Origin: CAYWIT01 sp964458415
GTDB lineage: Bacteria > Pseudomonadota > Alphaproteobacteria > Micavibrionales > UBA2020
Direction of reading: 5' to 3'
Length of the DNA stretch: 64,000 bases
Assembly: GCA_964458415.1 (NCBI GenBank)
Contig: CAYWIT010000008.1
Span: forward strand, 33,546-97,545
In this document: positions 35,303 to 44,297 of the stretch, one piece after another
How positions within the stretch are numbered: position 1 is the first letter of the stretch
How the letters are laid out: each line of letters begins with the position of its first letter
Notes under the pieces: model-generated
Told to the model about the DNA's origin: nothing
Seen by the model: the letters and a program-made list of their open reading frames with translations, nothing else
The model's database searches: none
Position numbers and translations under genes: made by a program

Positions 35303-36778
35303 ATGCAAGCCCAGCCAAAAGACAATCAAGCCCGCCGTTACGGCGATGTTTATAATCCTGCGCTTGGTGAAGTTATTACCCGCATTCCGTTCCATACCAA
35401 AGCAGAGGTCGGCGATATCGTCGCCAAGGCAAAAGATGCCTTTGCAGTCTGGTCGGAAGTGCCGCCGATGCGGCGTGCGCGCATCATGTTCCGTTTTCTC
35501 GAGCTGCTCCATAGAAATGCCACGGAGCTGGCGCATATCGTCTCCCGCGAGCACGGCAAGGTACAGATCGACGCGGAGGGAGAGGTCCAGCGCGGTATCG
35601 AGATCGTTGAATATGCCACGGGCATTCCAAGTTTCCTGAAGGGGGAATATTCGGATAGTGTCGGTACGGGGGTGGATAGTTATTCCCTGCGCCAGCCGCT
35701 GGGCGTCGTTGCCGGGATCACACCGTTCAACTTTCCGGCGATGGTTCCGTTATGGATGTTTCCAATTGCTATTACCTGCGGCAATACCTTCATCCTGAAA
35801 CCCTCGGAGCGCGATCCTTCGGCCTCTATCTTTATGGCAGGACTGCTGAAGGAAGCGGGCCTTCCCGAAGGCGTTTTTCAGATCGTTCACGGCGACAAGG
35901 AAGCCGTTGACGCGATCCTGACCCATCCGGATATTCGCGGTATCAGTTTTGTGGGCTCGACGCCGGTAGCGGAATATATTTACAAAACCGGAACCGGAAA
36001 CGGCAAGCGTGTGCAGGCGCTCGGCGGGGCCAAAAACCACATGATTGTCATGCCTGATGCTGATATTGCGCAAGCCGCCGATGCCCTGATGGGGGCGGCT
36101 TTCGGGTCCGCGGGCGAGCGCTGCATGGCGATTTCCGTCGCCGTCACCGTTGGCGACGCTGTGGCGGATGCGCTGGTGGAGAAACTGACGCCGCTGATCA
36201 AGGCGCTGAAAATCGGTCCCGGTACGGATAGAAGCGCCGAGATGGGGCCGCTAATCACCAGACAGCATTGCGACAAGGTCTGCGGCTATGTCAAAACCGG
36301 CGCTGCGGAGGGTGCGAAGCTTGTTGTTGATGGGCGTGATATCACGGTGAAAGGCCATGAGGGCGGCTATTTTATGGGGGGATGCCTGTTTGATCGGGTG
36401 ACACCGGAGATGACTATTTATAAAGAGGAAATTTTCGGTCCCGTTCTTTCCCTTGTCCGGGTCAAAAGCTATGCCGAGGCGGTTGATCTTATCAATAGCC
36501 ACGAATACGGCAATGGAACGGCTATTTTTACCAACGATGGCGGAGCAGCGCGCAATTTTGCGCGTGACGTCACTGCGGGCATGGTCGGCATCAATGTGCC
36601 GATCCCCGTGCCGGTGGCCTTTAACAGTTTCGGCGGCTGGAAACGCTCGTTGTTCGGCGATGTGCATATGCACGGGCAGGAGGGGGTGCGTTTTTATACC
36701 AAGCTGAAAACCGTCACTGCCCGCTGGCCCAGCGGTCCGGCGCAAGGCGCGGATTATCATTTCCCGCAAAATAAATAA
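35303..36778 (+). CDS. mmsA: Methylmalonate/malonate-semialdehyde dehydrogenase (CoA-acylating)
   Basis: CoA-dependent aldehyde dehydrogenase that converts (methyl)malonate semialdehyde to propionyl- or acetyl-CoA with loss of CO2. The 491-residue protein has AGITPFNFPAMVPLWMFP, FILKPSERDPSA, and the catalytic cysteine in GSAGERCMAISVAV, which is diagnostic of MmsA. It is 11 bases downstream of the transaminase, whose product would be its substrate, and ten bases upstream of preT. Confidence 0.95.
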   Translation: MQAQPKDNQARRYGDVYNPALGEVITRIPFHTKAEVGDIVAKAKDAFAVWSEVPPMRRARIMFRFLELLHRNATELAHIVSREHGKVQIDAEGEVQRGIEIVEYATGIPSFLKGEYSDSVGTGVDSYSLRQPLGVVAGITPFNFPAMVPLWMFPIAITCGNTFILKPSERDPSASIFMAGLLKEAGLPEGVFQIVHGDKEAVDAILTHPDIRGISFVGSTPVAEYIYKTGTGNGKRVQALGGAKNHMIVMPDADIAQAADALMGAAFGSAGERCMAISVAVTVGDAVADALVEKLTPLIKALKIGPGTDRSAEMGPLITRQHCDKVCGYVKTGAAEGAKLVVDGRDITVKGHEGGYFMGGCLFDRVTPEMTIYKEEIFGPVLSLVRVKSYAEAVDLINSHEYGNGTAIFTNDGGAARNFARDVTAGMVGINVPIPVPVAFNSFGGWKRSLFGDVHMHGQEGVRFYTKLKTVTARWPSGPAQGADYHFPQNK

Positions 36779-36788
36779 GAGGACTGAA

Positions 36789-38141
36789 ATGGATATAAAA
36801 GCAGGGCGGCTTCGTCCGGAGCAATATGTGGAGAATTTTGGCGATGTGCATCCGCCGCTGGATCGTAACAGTGCCGTGATCGAGGCCAACCGCTGTCTTT
36901 TCTGCCATGACGCGCCGTGTATACAGGCATGCCCGACCAGCATAGACATTCCTCTCTTTATCAGGAAAATATCGACAGATAACGTCAAGGGTGCCGCGGT
37001 CACGATTCTTTCTTCCAATGTCATGGGCGGAGCCTGCTCCCGTGTCTGCCCCGTCGAAGAGCTCTGCGAACAAGCCTGTGTGCGCAATACGCAAACGGGG
37101 CAGCCCGTTAAAATCGGCCAGTTGCAGCGCTATGCGACGGATGGATTACTGGCGCGGAAAGATGCGCGGATTTTCAAGCGCAAGCCTGCCAGCGGAAAAA
37201 AGGTCGCCGTTGTCGGGGCTGGTCCGGCCGGACTTTCCTGCGCGCATAGGCTGGCGCAGGAAGGGCATGATGTTGTGATATTCGAAGCGCGCGCCAAGGC
37301 GGGCGGCCTCAATGAATATGGCATTGCCGCCTATAAGCTGCCGGATGATTTCGCCCAAAGAGAAGTGGAATTTATTCTCTCCATTGGCGGAATTGAGGTT
37401 CGCTATGGGCAGGTTCTCGGGCAGCAGGTGACGCTGGAAAAACTCCGCAAGGAATTTGATGCCGTGTTTCTTGGCATGGGGCTGTCAGGCGTCAATGCGC
37501 TGGGGCTGGAAGCCGAGGAACTGCAAGGTATCGAAAATGCTGTTGACTACATTGAAGAGCTGCGTCAGTCCAAAGACAGGAGCAAGCTTCCTGTCGGACG
37601 GCGTGTTGTCGTGATCGGCGGCGGCAATACCGCGATTGACATTGCCGTGCAGGTCAAACGTCTGGGAGCCGAGGATGTGACGCTGGTCTATCGTCGTGGA
37701 CGGGATAATATGTCGGCGACCGCATGGGAGCGGGAATTCGCTCAAACCAATGATGTGCGTCTCAAGCTCTGGGCGCAGCCACGCAAGATTATCGGAGCAG
37801 ACGGTCACGTCACGGGTGTTGAGTTTGAATATACGCAGCTCGACGGCAGCGGAAAACTGATGGGGACGGGGGATACGTTCCTGCTGCCTGCGGATATGGT
37901 GTTCAAGGCGATCGGCCAGACATTCGTCGCCTCTCCTTTACAGGACAATGGTCGCGATATTTTGCAACTGAGTGCAAAGGGACGCATTGCCGTGAATGAA
38001 GACGGGCAAACATCGCTCTCCGACGTCTGGGCAGGGGGGGATTGCACGGAGGGGCAGGACTTGACCGTTGCCGCGGTCGAAGACGGAAAGCGTGCCGCGA
38101 TTGCAATTGATAGATTTTTAAAGGGAATAAAAAATGGCTGA
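36789..38141 (+). CDS. preT: Dihydropyrimidine dehydrogenase, NAD(P)H-binding subunit PreT
   Basis: Flavin and iron-sulfur subunit that passes electrons between NAD(P)H and PreA. The N-terminal cluster-binding region has CLFCHDAPCIQACPTSI and ACSRVCPVEELCEQAC. FAD binding is VAVVGAGPAGLSCAHRL, and NAD(P) binding is VVVIGGGNTAIDIAVQ. The C-terminal VWAGGDCTEGQDLTVAAVEDG is the GltD-like signature. It overlaps preA by eight bases. Together they reduce uracil and thymine, or oxidise dihydropyrimidines. Confidence 0.95.
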   Translation: MDIKAGRLRPEQYVENFGDVHPPLDRNSAVIEANRCLFCHDAPCIQACPTSIDIPLFIRKISTDNVKGAAVTILSSNVMGGACSRVCPVEELCEQACVRNTQTGQPVKIGQLQRYATDGLLARKDARIFKRKPASGKKVAVVGAGPAGLSCAHRLAQEGHDVVIFEARAKAGGLNEYGIAAYKLPDDFAQREVEFILSIGGIEVRYGQVLGQQVTLEKLRKEFDAVFLGMGLSGVNALGLEAEELQGIENAVDYIEELRQSKDRSKLPVGRRVVVIGGGNTAIDIAVQVKRLGAEDVTLVYRRGRDNMSATAWEREFAQTNDVRLKLWAQPRKIIGADGHVTGVEFEYTQLDGSGKLMGTGDTFLLPADMVFKAIGQTFVASPLQDNGRDILQLSAKGRIAVNEDGQTSLSDVWAGGDCTEGQDLTVAAVEDGKRAAIAIDRFLKGIKNG

Positions 38142-39414
38142 TTTGACCTGTAAAATTGCGGGCGTGACATCGCCGAACCCGTTCTGGCTGGCCTCCGCAC
38201 CGCCGACAGACAAGGAATACAACGTCGTGCGCGCCTTCGAGGCTGGGTGGGGCGGCGTGGTATGGAAGACGCTGGGCGAAGAAGGGCCGCCGGTGGTGAA
38301 CGTGTCTTCCCGCTATGGAGCGATGCATTATAACGGCACAAAAATAATGGGCTTCAACAATATTGAGCTTATTACGGATCGTCCGCTCGATGTGAACCTG
38401 AAGGAGATCGAGCGTGTTAAGAAAAACTGGCCTGACCGCGCCATGATTGTATCGCTGATGGTGCCGTGCGAGGAGCAAAGCTGGCAAAAAATCCTCAAGC
38501 GCGTCGAGACGACGGGCTGTGACGGGGTGGAACTGAATTTTGGCTGTCCGCATGGCATGTCGGAGCGTGGCATGGGATCTGCCGTCGGACAGGTGCCGGA
38601 ATATATCCAGCAAGTGACGTCATGGTGCAAAAAATACACGCAGATGCCGGTTTTTGTGAAGTTGACGCCGAATATCACCAATATTCTTTATCCGGCACGG
38701 GCGGCGGTGAATGGCGGGGCTGATGCTGTATCGCTGATCAATACCATCAACTCGATCACGACGGTTAACCTCGACCTGATGGCGCCGGAGCCGGTGGTGA
38801 ATGGCATTGGCGCCCATGGCGGTTATTGTGGTCCGGCGGTCAAGCCGATTGCATTGTGCATGGTAGGGGAAATCGCGCGCGATCCGGAATGCAAAAATAT
38901 TCCTATTTCAGGTATCGGCGGCATAGCGACATGGCGCGATGCGGCGGAGTTCATTGCCTTGGGGGCAGGCTCCGTGCAGGTCTGTACGGCGGCGATGCAT
39001 CATGGGTTTAAGATTATCGAAGAGATGACGGATGGCCTTTCCAACTGGATGGATGACAAAGGTTACAAGACGCTGGATGATTTCCGTGGGCTGGCGGTAA
39101 AAAATTACCGGAACTGGCAGGATCTTGATATGAACTATGATATCAAGGCCAAAATCGATCCCGACAAATGCATCAATTGCGGACTCTGTCATATCGCTTG
39201 TGAGGATACTTCGCATCAGGCGATCAGGATGGAACGTGAGGAAGGCAAGAATGTTTATACGGTTGTTGATGCCGATTGCGTCGGTTGCAACCTCTGCATG
39301 CATGTTTGTCCGGTCGATGGCTGCATCACAATGGAGCAGGTCGATAACGGCAAGCCCTATATGACATGGCTTCAGGACCCGCGTAATCCGGCGCATATGA
39401 AGAAGAGCGGTTAA
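38134..39414 (+). CDS. preA: Dihydropyrimidine dehydrogenase, catalytic FMN subunit PreA
   Basis: FMN-dependent subunit that reduces uracil or thymine to the dihydro form. The TIM-barrel part shows SPNPFWLASAPPT, ELNFGCPHGMSERGMG with the active-site Cys region, and VFVKLTPNITNI. Two 4Fe-4S motifs are at the C-terminus: CINCGLCHIACEDTSHQAI and CVGCNLCMHVCPVDGC. It starts inside the last codons of preT. The later enzymes of the pathway, dihydropyrimidinase and beta-ureidopropionase, are not in the window. Confidence 0.96.
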   Translation: MADLTCKIAGVTSPNPFWLASAPPTDKEYNVVRAFEAGWGGVVWKTLGEEGPPVVNVSSRYGAMHYNGTKIMGFNNIELITDRPLDVNLKEIERVKKNWPDRAMIVSLMVPCEEQSWQKILKRVETTGCDGVELNFGCPHGMSERGMGSAVGQVPEYIQQVTSWCKKYTQMPVFVKLTPNITNILYPARAAVNGGADAVSLINTINSITTVNLDLMAPEPVVNGIGAHGGYCGPAVKPIALCMVGEIARDPECKNIPISGIGGIATWRDAAEFIALGAGSVQVCTAAMHHGFKIIEEMTDGLSNWMDDKGYKTLDDFRGLAVKNYRNWQDLDMNYDIKAKIDPDKCINCGLCHIACEDTSHQAIRMEREEGKNVYTVVDADCVGCNLCMHVCPVDGCITMEQVDNGKPYMTWLQDPRNPAHMKKSG

Positions 39415-39439
39415 CTTATAAAAAGATAAACATACTGTC

Positions 39440-40387
39440 ATGACCACTTTTTTCTTGACGCATCCGGCTTGTCTGTTGCATCGGCTTAATTCTGGGCATC
39501 CGGAATGTCCAGCGCGGCTGGAGTCTATTCTGGGCGCAGTCGGGGATGACCCGGAGCTGGCAGGGCTTGTCCGTAAAACCGCCAGTCAGGCAACAGTGGA
39601 AGATCTTGAGCTGGCACATGATGCAGCCTATATCGAATCTGTGCTGGCATTGGTTCCGCAAGCCGGTCTGAATTTTCTTGATAATGATACGCTGCTTTGC
39701 CCGGATAGCGGCGTTGCGGCGTTGCTTGCCGCAGGAGCGGTGCTGGATGCCGTTTCGGCTGTCATGAACAAAGAAGCGCAGAATGCTTTTTGCGCGGTGC
39801 GTCCCCCCGGCCATCATGCTCATGCGGGCAAGGGCGGCGGATTCTGTCTGTTCAATAATGTTGCTATCGGTGCGCGGGCAGCGCTGCGCCGGCACGGCCT
39901 TTCCCGCGTGGCGGTCGTTGATTTCGATGTTCATCATGGCGACGGCACGCAGGATATCGCGTGGAATGATCCAGGATTTTTTTATGCCTCGACGCATCAG
40001 TTCCCGTTGTTCCCCGGCAGCGGTACAGAAGAGGAGAAGGGGGCTTTCGACAATATTGTCAATGTCCCGCTACAGGCTTTGAGCGGCGGCGCTGCGGCGC
40101 GAAAGGCGCTGGCTGAGAGAATTATGCCGCGGCTTGACGCTTTCGCACCGGAAATGGTTTTTGTTTCCGCCGGTTTCGATGCGCACCGGGAGGATCCGCT
40201 TGGCGGGCTTGGCTGGACGGATGAGGACTATACTTTTATGATGGAAAGCCTGCTGGATGCCGCAGACCGTCATTGCGGGGGCAGGCTGGTGGTCGTGCTT
40301 GAGGGGGGCTATAATACAGAGGCTTTGGGCCGCTGTGTTGTGGCCTGTTTGCGGGTTATGAAGCAAAGGGGCGAACGTGGGGAATGA
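39440..40387 (+). CDS. Histone-deacetylase-family amidohydrolase
   Basis: Zinc-dependent deacetylase fold of 315 residues. Metal and catalytic residues are in RPPGHHAHAGKGGGFCLFNN (tandem His), AVVDFDVHHGDGTQD (Asp and His ligands) and SAGFDAHREDPLGG (Asp ligand). Bacterial members act on acetylpolyamines, acetoin-related or other acetylated small molecules; the substrate cannot be told from the sequence. The nearby puuA/puuB pair makes acetylpolyamine a reasonable guess. Its end overlaps the epmA-like gene by eleven bases. Confidence 0.9.
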   Translation: MTTFFLTHPACLLHRLNSGHPECPARLESILGAVGDDPELAGLVRKTASQATVEDLELAHDAAYIESVLALVPQAGLNFLDNDTLLCPDSGVAALLAAGAVLDAVSAVMNKEAQNAFCAVRPPGHHAHAGKGGGFCLFNNVAIGARAALRRHGLSRVAVVDFDVHHGDGTQDIAWNDPGFFYASTHQFPLFPGSGTEEEKGAFDNIVNVPLQALSGGAAARKALAERIMPRLDAFAPEMVFVSAGFDAHREDPLGGLGWTDEDYTFMMESLLDAADRHCGGRLVVVLEGGYNTEALGRCVVACLRVMKQRGERGE

Positions 40388-41390
40388 TACAGACCGCTGG
40401 CGCAGACCGGATGCGCAGGGCCGGACGCGCAGGGAGGCGCTGCAAAAACGCCATCTGATCAAGCGTGCTGTGCGCGAATATTTGCATGGCGAGGAGTTTA
40501 TCGAGATTGACGTGCCGCTACTGGTACGCGGGACAACGCCGGATGCCGAGGTTGAATCTTTTACGCTGGGTGCTGGCCGCTATCTTTCTACTTCGGCGGA
40601 ATACCAGATCAAGCGCATGGAGGTGGGCGGTTTTGAGCGTCTTTATACCCTGACGCAGAATTTCAGGCAGGGAGATACGGGGCGCTATCGCAACCCGGAG
40701 TTCACGATGCTGGAATGGGCGCGGGTCGGCGCTTCTCTTGCAAAGATTGAAAGCGATCTGGAACAGATTGTCTGGAACGCACATAAATCTCTCGGGGGGG
40801 ATGGCGTGTTGCGCTATCAGGGGCACGTGGTCGATATTCATCCGCCGTTCGAGCGCCTGCGTGTAAAGGATGCCGTAAAACAGGTGACCGGTGTGCAGAT
40901 AGAGGATTTTTCGGTGCCTTCCTGTGCGCGGGCGATCAAGGCGACGGGTGTTGCCGTACACGGTATCGAGGATAAGGATGCGCCTGTTTTGTTTTCGCTG
41001 CTGATGGATTTTGTGCAGGAGAGGCTTGGCTTTGTCCGTCCGGTATTCGTGCAGGAATGGCCTGTGTTTCAGACCAGCTCGGCCAAGGGAGATGAATCCG
41101 GATCGTTCGTTGAGCGCAGCGAACTTTTTATTGCCGGGGTTGAACTGAGCGACGGTTTTCCCACCTTTCAAGGCGCAGAGGAGCAGTGCGCCGCCTTTCA
41201 GGATCAGCAGGACCGGCGCGCGGCGCAGGGAAAGCCGCTTGTAGGGCTGGATCAGTCTTATCTGGCCGCGATGAGGGAGGGGATGCCTCTAGGAGCCGGC
41301 ATGGCGATGGGGTTTGACCGTCTTGTCATGTTGCTGACAGACCGGCCGGATATCGCGTCTGTTCTGGCCTTTGGCTGGGATGAATTATAG
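40377..41390 (+). CDS. epmA: EF-P lysine aminoacylase-like protein (EpmA/GenX/PoxA)
   Basis: Truncated lysyl-tRNA-synthetase-like enzyme with only the class II catalytic core. Motif 1 is near EIDVPLLVRG, motif 2 is FRQGDTGRYRNPEFTMLEW, and motif 3 is GAGMAMGFDRLVMLL. The anticodon-binding domain of LysRS is absent, as in EpmA, which beta-lysylates elongation factor P. The start is the GTG at 40377, preceded by AAGGGGCG. Neither efp nor epmB is in the window. The substrate lysine form may differ in Alphaproteobacteria. Confidence 0.86.
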   Translation: MGNDTDRWRRPDAQGRTRREALQKRHLIKRAVREYLHGEEFIEIDVPLLVRGTTPDAEVESFTLGAGRYLSTSAEYQIKRMEVGGFERLYTLTQNFRQGDTGRYRNPEFTMLEWARVGASLAKIESDLEQIVWNAHKSLGGDGVLRYQGHVVDIHPPFERLRVKDAVKQVTGVQIEDFSVPSCARAIKATGVAVHGIEDKDAPVLFSLLMDFVQERLGFVRPVFVQEWPVFQTSSAKGDESGSFVERSELFIAGVELSDGFPTFQGAEEQCAAFQDQQDRRAAQGKPLVGLDQSYLAAMREGMPLGAGMAMGFDRLVMLLTDRPDIASVLAFGWDEL

Positions 41391-41951
41391 GCGCAGGGCG
41401 TAAACCTGCTCTGTTTCGCCGTCATGTGTCATCGTGCCACGGTGGCAAAGCCCAAATTTTTTTGCAATACGGATGCCGTCTGCCGTTACAGTGACGGCTG
41501 CCAGACCTTTGATGTCGATATTTTTTAGTTCTGCGGCATAATTTTTGATCAGGGCTCTGCTCTGCGCTGTTCTGGCCAGTGACGGAATAATGCTATAATT
41601 AAAAAGATAGATCCAGTTGCCTTCCGGCGCGAGGGGAACCGGTTTCATGAAGCCGCGATGGGTAATCTTTTCCGGCGTGTCATGCAGGACATTGAAAACA
41701 TCTTTTTCAACAGGATACCAGCCGGTATAGCCAACGGGGGACCCTTCCGCCAGATAGACCCTGAATCCCTGCGGGAAGGCGGAGATGACGGAAGAAAGCC
41801 GTGCAGGGTCCACCCTGTCGGCGGATTGCTGATAGCAGGCATGATCGGCCAAAAGAGCCGCTTGCACAAATTCAGCCCAGGCCTGCGATTGGAGCGGGGG
41901 GGGCGTGAGGACGGCAAGCGGTGTCTGCGGGTTTATGCGGGTTTTTTCCAT
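41385..41951 (-). CDS. GNAT-like acetyltransferase, putative
   Basis: 188-residue cytoplasmic protein. The C-terminal ALIKNYAAELKNIDIKGLA followed by TVTADGIRIAKKFGL resembles the last helix-strand of a GNAT N-acetyltransferase, and IYLFNYSIIPSLART resembles the strand before the acetyl-CoA-binding loop. The classical QxxGxG/A loop is not clear, so the call is tentative. It overlaps the convergent epmA-like gene by six bases. Confidence 0.6.
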   Translation of the reverse strand: MEKTRINPQTPLAVLTPPPLQSQAWAEFVQAALLADHACYQQSADRVDPARLSSVISAFPQGFRVYLAEGSPVGYTGWYPVEKDVFNVLHDTPEKITHRGFMKPVPLAPEGNWIYLFNYSIIPSLARTAQSRALIKNYAAELKNIDIKGLAAVTVTADGIRIAKKFGLCHRGTMTHDGETEQVYALRL

Positions 41952-41992
41952 TTGCCGCAGAATATACCCGAGGTATCAAGAAAAACAATCGT

Positions 41993-42490
41993 TTAGAAGG
42001 GCATAAACAGACGGTCAGCGGCGCCCAATCCCCAGAGAACAGAGATAGCGATGCTGTCCAGCAGCAGCACGGCCCTCAGCAGAAACCCCTTTTCCGTGAA
42101 CATGGCAACATAGAGGACGGCTTGAACGGTCAGAACAAAGGGCAGGAGCCAGCCATAACCGAAGTCCCCCAGAAAGCGGTTGGCGGCTTCGGCGATCATG
42201 AACAGCATGACGATGCCTGTCACGGAGAGTAATCCCGGCAATGTCCATTGCCCCGTTCTGGCGTGCATGGAATCCAGTATGGCGATCAGGGTAAAGCTTC
42301 CGGCGGCCAGCGCAAAAATGAATGGCATGATCAGGGCGGGGGCCGGCCAGTTAACGTTGTGCGACAGGGCGTAGAGGCCGAAGATCAGGCCCGGGCAGGC
42401 CAGCGCCAGATTGAAAACGAAACCCCTGACAAGGTTCTCCCGACGAACAAAAATGCGGCGTGGTTCTGCGACAACGGATGCTTTTCTCAT
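41993..42490 (-). CDS. Hypothetical multi-pass membrane protein
   Basis: 165 residues with about five membrane helices (for example LVRGFVFNLALACPGLIFGLYAL, split here as FVFNLALACPGLIFGL, then PALIMPFIFALAAGSFTL, GLLSVTGIVMLFMIA, GWLLPFVLTVQAVLYVAM). No family is recognised. The ATG at 42490 is preferred because AGGAGG lies seven bases before it; the frame extends 16 codons further upstream. It is transcribed toward the GNAT-like gene, 41 bases away. Confidence 0.7.
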   Translation of the reverse strand: MRKASVVAEPRRIFVRRENLVRGFVFNLALACPGLIFGLYALSHNVNWPAPALIMPFIFALAAGSFTLIAILDSMHARTGQWTLPGLLSVTGIVMLFMIAEAANRFLGDFGYGWLLPFVLTVQAVLYVAMFTEKGFLLRAVLLLDSIAISVLWGLGAADRLFMPF

Positions 42491-42616
42491 GACGGGACCT
42501 CCTCTCCCAGACTTCTCCTCATGATTCCATAGTGCCACAACAAGATAAACAAACAGCTAAAAAAGCAATGCATTTCAATGACATTTGCTTACAATTTGAT
42601 CTAAATTTTAAACGAG

Positions 42617-44146
42617 CTATTTTCTGCTGCGGCTGCACTCGTACAGGGCTATGGCGGCGGCATTGGAAACATTCAGGCTCGCAATCTCACCCTGCGTGGG
42701 CAGACGGGCCAATGTGTCACAATGCTCGGAAACCAAGCGGCGAATACCATCACCTTCAGCGCCGAGAACGATTGCCGTTTTTCCCTGCCGGGCGACTTCT
42801 GCCAGTGTCTTCTCGCCGCGCTCGTCAAGGCCGATGCACTGGAATCCGGATTCCTTCAAGGTATCCAGCGTACGGCTCAGGTTGACTTCGCGGACCAGCG
42901 GAACATGCTCCACCGCGCCGGAAGCGGATTTCGCCAGCGTACCGGTGATTTCGGGGGCATGGAGTTTCTGGGCGATAACGGCAGAGGCGCCGAAGGCGGC
43001 AGCGGAGCGTATAATCGCGCCGACGTTATGCGGATCCGTCACCTGATCCAGTACAAGGACGGTTGCGTTTTCTGGCATCGACAGCAGGATATCCACCAGA
43101 AAAACTTCTTCCAGCGGCTGGCAATCAAGGAGAATTTCCTGATGCACGGCATCACGCGGGAGAAGACGTTCGATATCCTCTCTTTCAAGGTAGGATACTT
43201 TTGGCATTTTCAGTCCGGCATCAAGGCCCTCCTGAAAAACAGCCTGAATGGATTCAAAGCCTTTTTCCGTGCAGAGCAAGCGTTGATGCAGACGTTTCGG
43301 GTTTTTTAACGCCTCGGTGACGGCATGGACGCCGTACAGAAAGGCTGAGGAAGGGGCCCCAAAGGTCTGGCGTTCGGATTTAAGCCGCTGTCTGGTTTCC
43401 GCACTGGCCTCCACGGCGGGTTCCGATTCTTCATATCGCCGTGGGGGGCGTTTTTTGCTGTCAAATTTCTTGGGCGCACCGCGTTTATCATCGTATCTGG
43501 TGTACGATTTTTGCTCGAAGCGGTCTCTACCGGGTGGAGCTTTGCGTGTTGGCCGGGACTCGCGGCCTTCATAAGAGCGGGGCTCGCGGCCTTCGGGCGC
43601 GGCGGCGCGTGACGGACGTTCATCGCGCTCAAAACTGCGTTTTGGGCGATCAAACTCCCGCTTTTCATAGGGCTTGGATTCGCGGCCTTCATAGGAACGG
43701 GGGCGTTTTTCGTAGCCGCCTTCGCGGGCTGGCCGTGCCGGGCGATCATCACGGGAAAAGCTGCGCTTTGGACGGTCAAAACTGCCGCTGCGCTCGGAAG
43801 ATTCGCGGCGGGGTGGCCGGGACTCGCGGCCTTCATAGGATCTGGGCTCGCGTTTCTCGTAGGGGCGGGACGGGCGTCTTTCGGATGACCGAGAATCGCC
43901 TTTATCGAAAGAACGGGAGCGTTTTTCGTAGCCGCCATCGCGGGCAGGGCGGGCGCCGCGCGGCTCGGAAGAACGGTCATCCCGGGCAAAAGAACGGCGG
44001 GGGCGGTCTGTGCCGCGGCTCCCCTTATCCCCTTCAAATTTATTGTCAAATTTCCGTCCAGCAGGGCGGCCTGCGCTTCGTGCGGCCCCGGAAAATTTTT
44101 TTGTTTTGGGCTGGAAATCTTTGCTTTTTTGTGACATAAGGTTCAT
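42617..44146 (-). CDS. rlmB: 23S rRNA guanosine-2'-O-methyltransferase RlmB with Arg/Ser/Glu-rich repeat arm
   Basis: SpoU-family 2'-O-methyltransferase acting on 23S rRNA G2251. The C-terminal half is normal: an L30e-like substrate-binding domain (FLYGVHAVTEAL) and a knotted SPOUT domain with VLDQVTDPHNVGAIIRSAAAFGA, VLGAEGDGIRRLV and LNVSNAAAIALYE. In front lie about 250 residues of low-complexity, repeated units such as SYEGRES, YEKRE, RPKRSF and RDDRPAR. E. coli RlmB is about 243 residues, so the arm doubles the protein. The arm is probably disordered and RNA-binding. ATG at 44146 is used; 44137 is also possible. A shared inverted repeat lies just upstream. Confidence 0.93.
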   Translation of the reverse strand: MNLMSQKSKDFQPKTKKFSGAARSAGRPAGRKFDNKFEGDKGSRGTDRPRRSFARDDRSSEPRGARPARDGGYEKRSRSFDKGDSRSSERRPSRPYEKREPRSYEGRESRPPRRESSERSGSFDRPKRSFSRDDRPARPAREGGYEKRPRSYEGRESKPYEKREFDRPKRSFERDERPSRAAAPEGREPRSYEGRESRPTRKAPPGRDRFEQKSYTRYDDKRGAPKKFDSKKRPPRRYEESEPAVEASAETRQRLKSERQTFGAPSSAFLYGVHAVTEALKNPKRLHQRLLCTEKGFESIQAVFQEGLDAGLKMPKVSYLEREDIERLLPRDAVHQEILLDCQPLEEVFLVDILLSMPENATVLVLDQVTDPHNVGAIIRSAAAFGASAVIAQKLHAPEITGTLAKSASGAVEHVPLVREVNLSRTLDTLKESGFQCIGLDERGEKTLAEVARQGKTAIVLGAEGDGIRRLVSEHCDTLARLPTQGEIASLNVSNAAAIALYECSRSRK

Positions 44147-44163
44147 TCTTTCATTAGATTTTG

Positions 44164-44176
44164 GGGTAAGTTACCC
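44164..44176. promoter_or_regulatory. Inverted repeat in the leader of rlmB
   Basis: GGGTAA and TTACCC are 6-bp arms around one base, with left flank GATTTTG and right flank TAATCAATGAA. The core GGTAA-N-TTACC and both flanks match the element at 33721-33737. It lies 18 bases upstream of the rlmB start, so it may lie in the promoter or form a leader hairpin. Confidence 0.55.
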
Positions 44177-44212
44177 TAATCAATGAAATAAAGATACTGA
44201 ATTCTTTGCAAT

Positions 44213-44297
44213 GGTGGGGTGGCCGAGCGGTTAATGGCAGCAGACTGTAAATCTGCCCTCTTTGAGTACGAAGGTTCGAATCCTTCCCCCACCACCA
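44213..44297 (+). tRNA. tRNA-Tyr (GTA anticodon)
   Basis: 85-nt class II tRNA with CCA encoded. The acceptor stem pairs GGTGGGG with CCCCACC, discriminator A, then CCA. The anticodon loop CTGTAAA gives anticodon GTA. The T arm is GAAGG-TTCGAAT-CCTTC. The long variable arm suits tRNA-Tyr. An intrinsic terminator follows within 11 bases, and its 3' end is duplicated downstream, marking it as an integration target. Confidence 0.95.
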
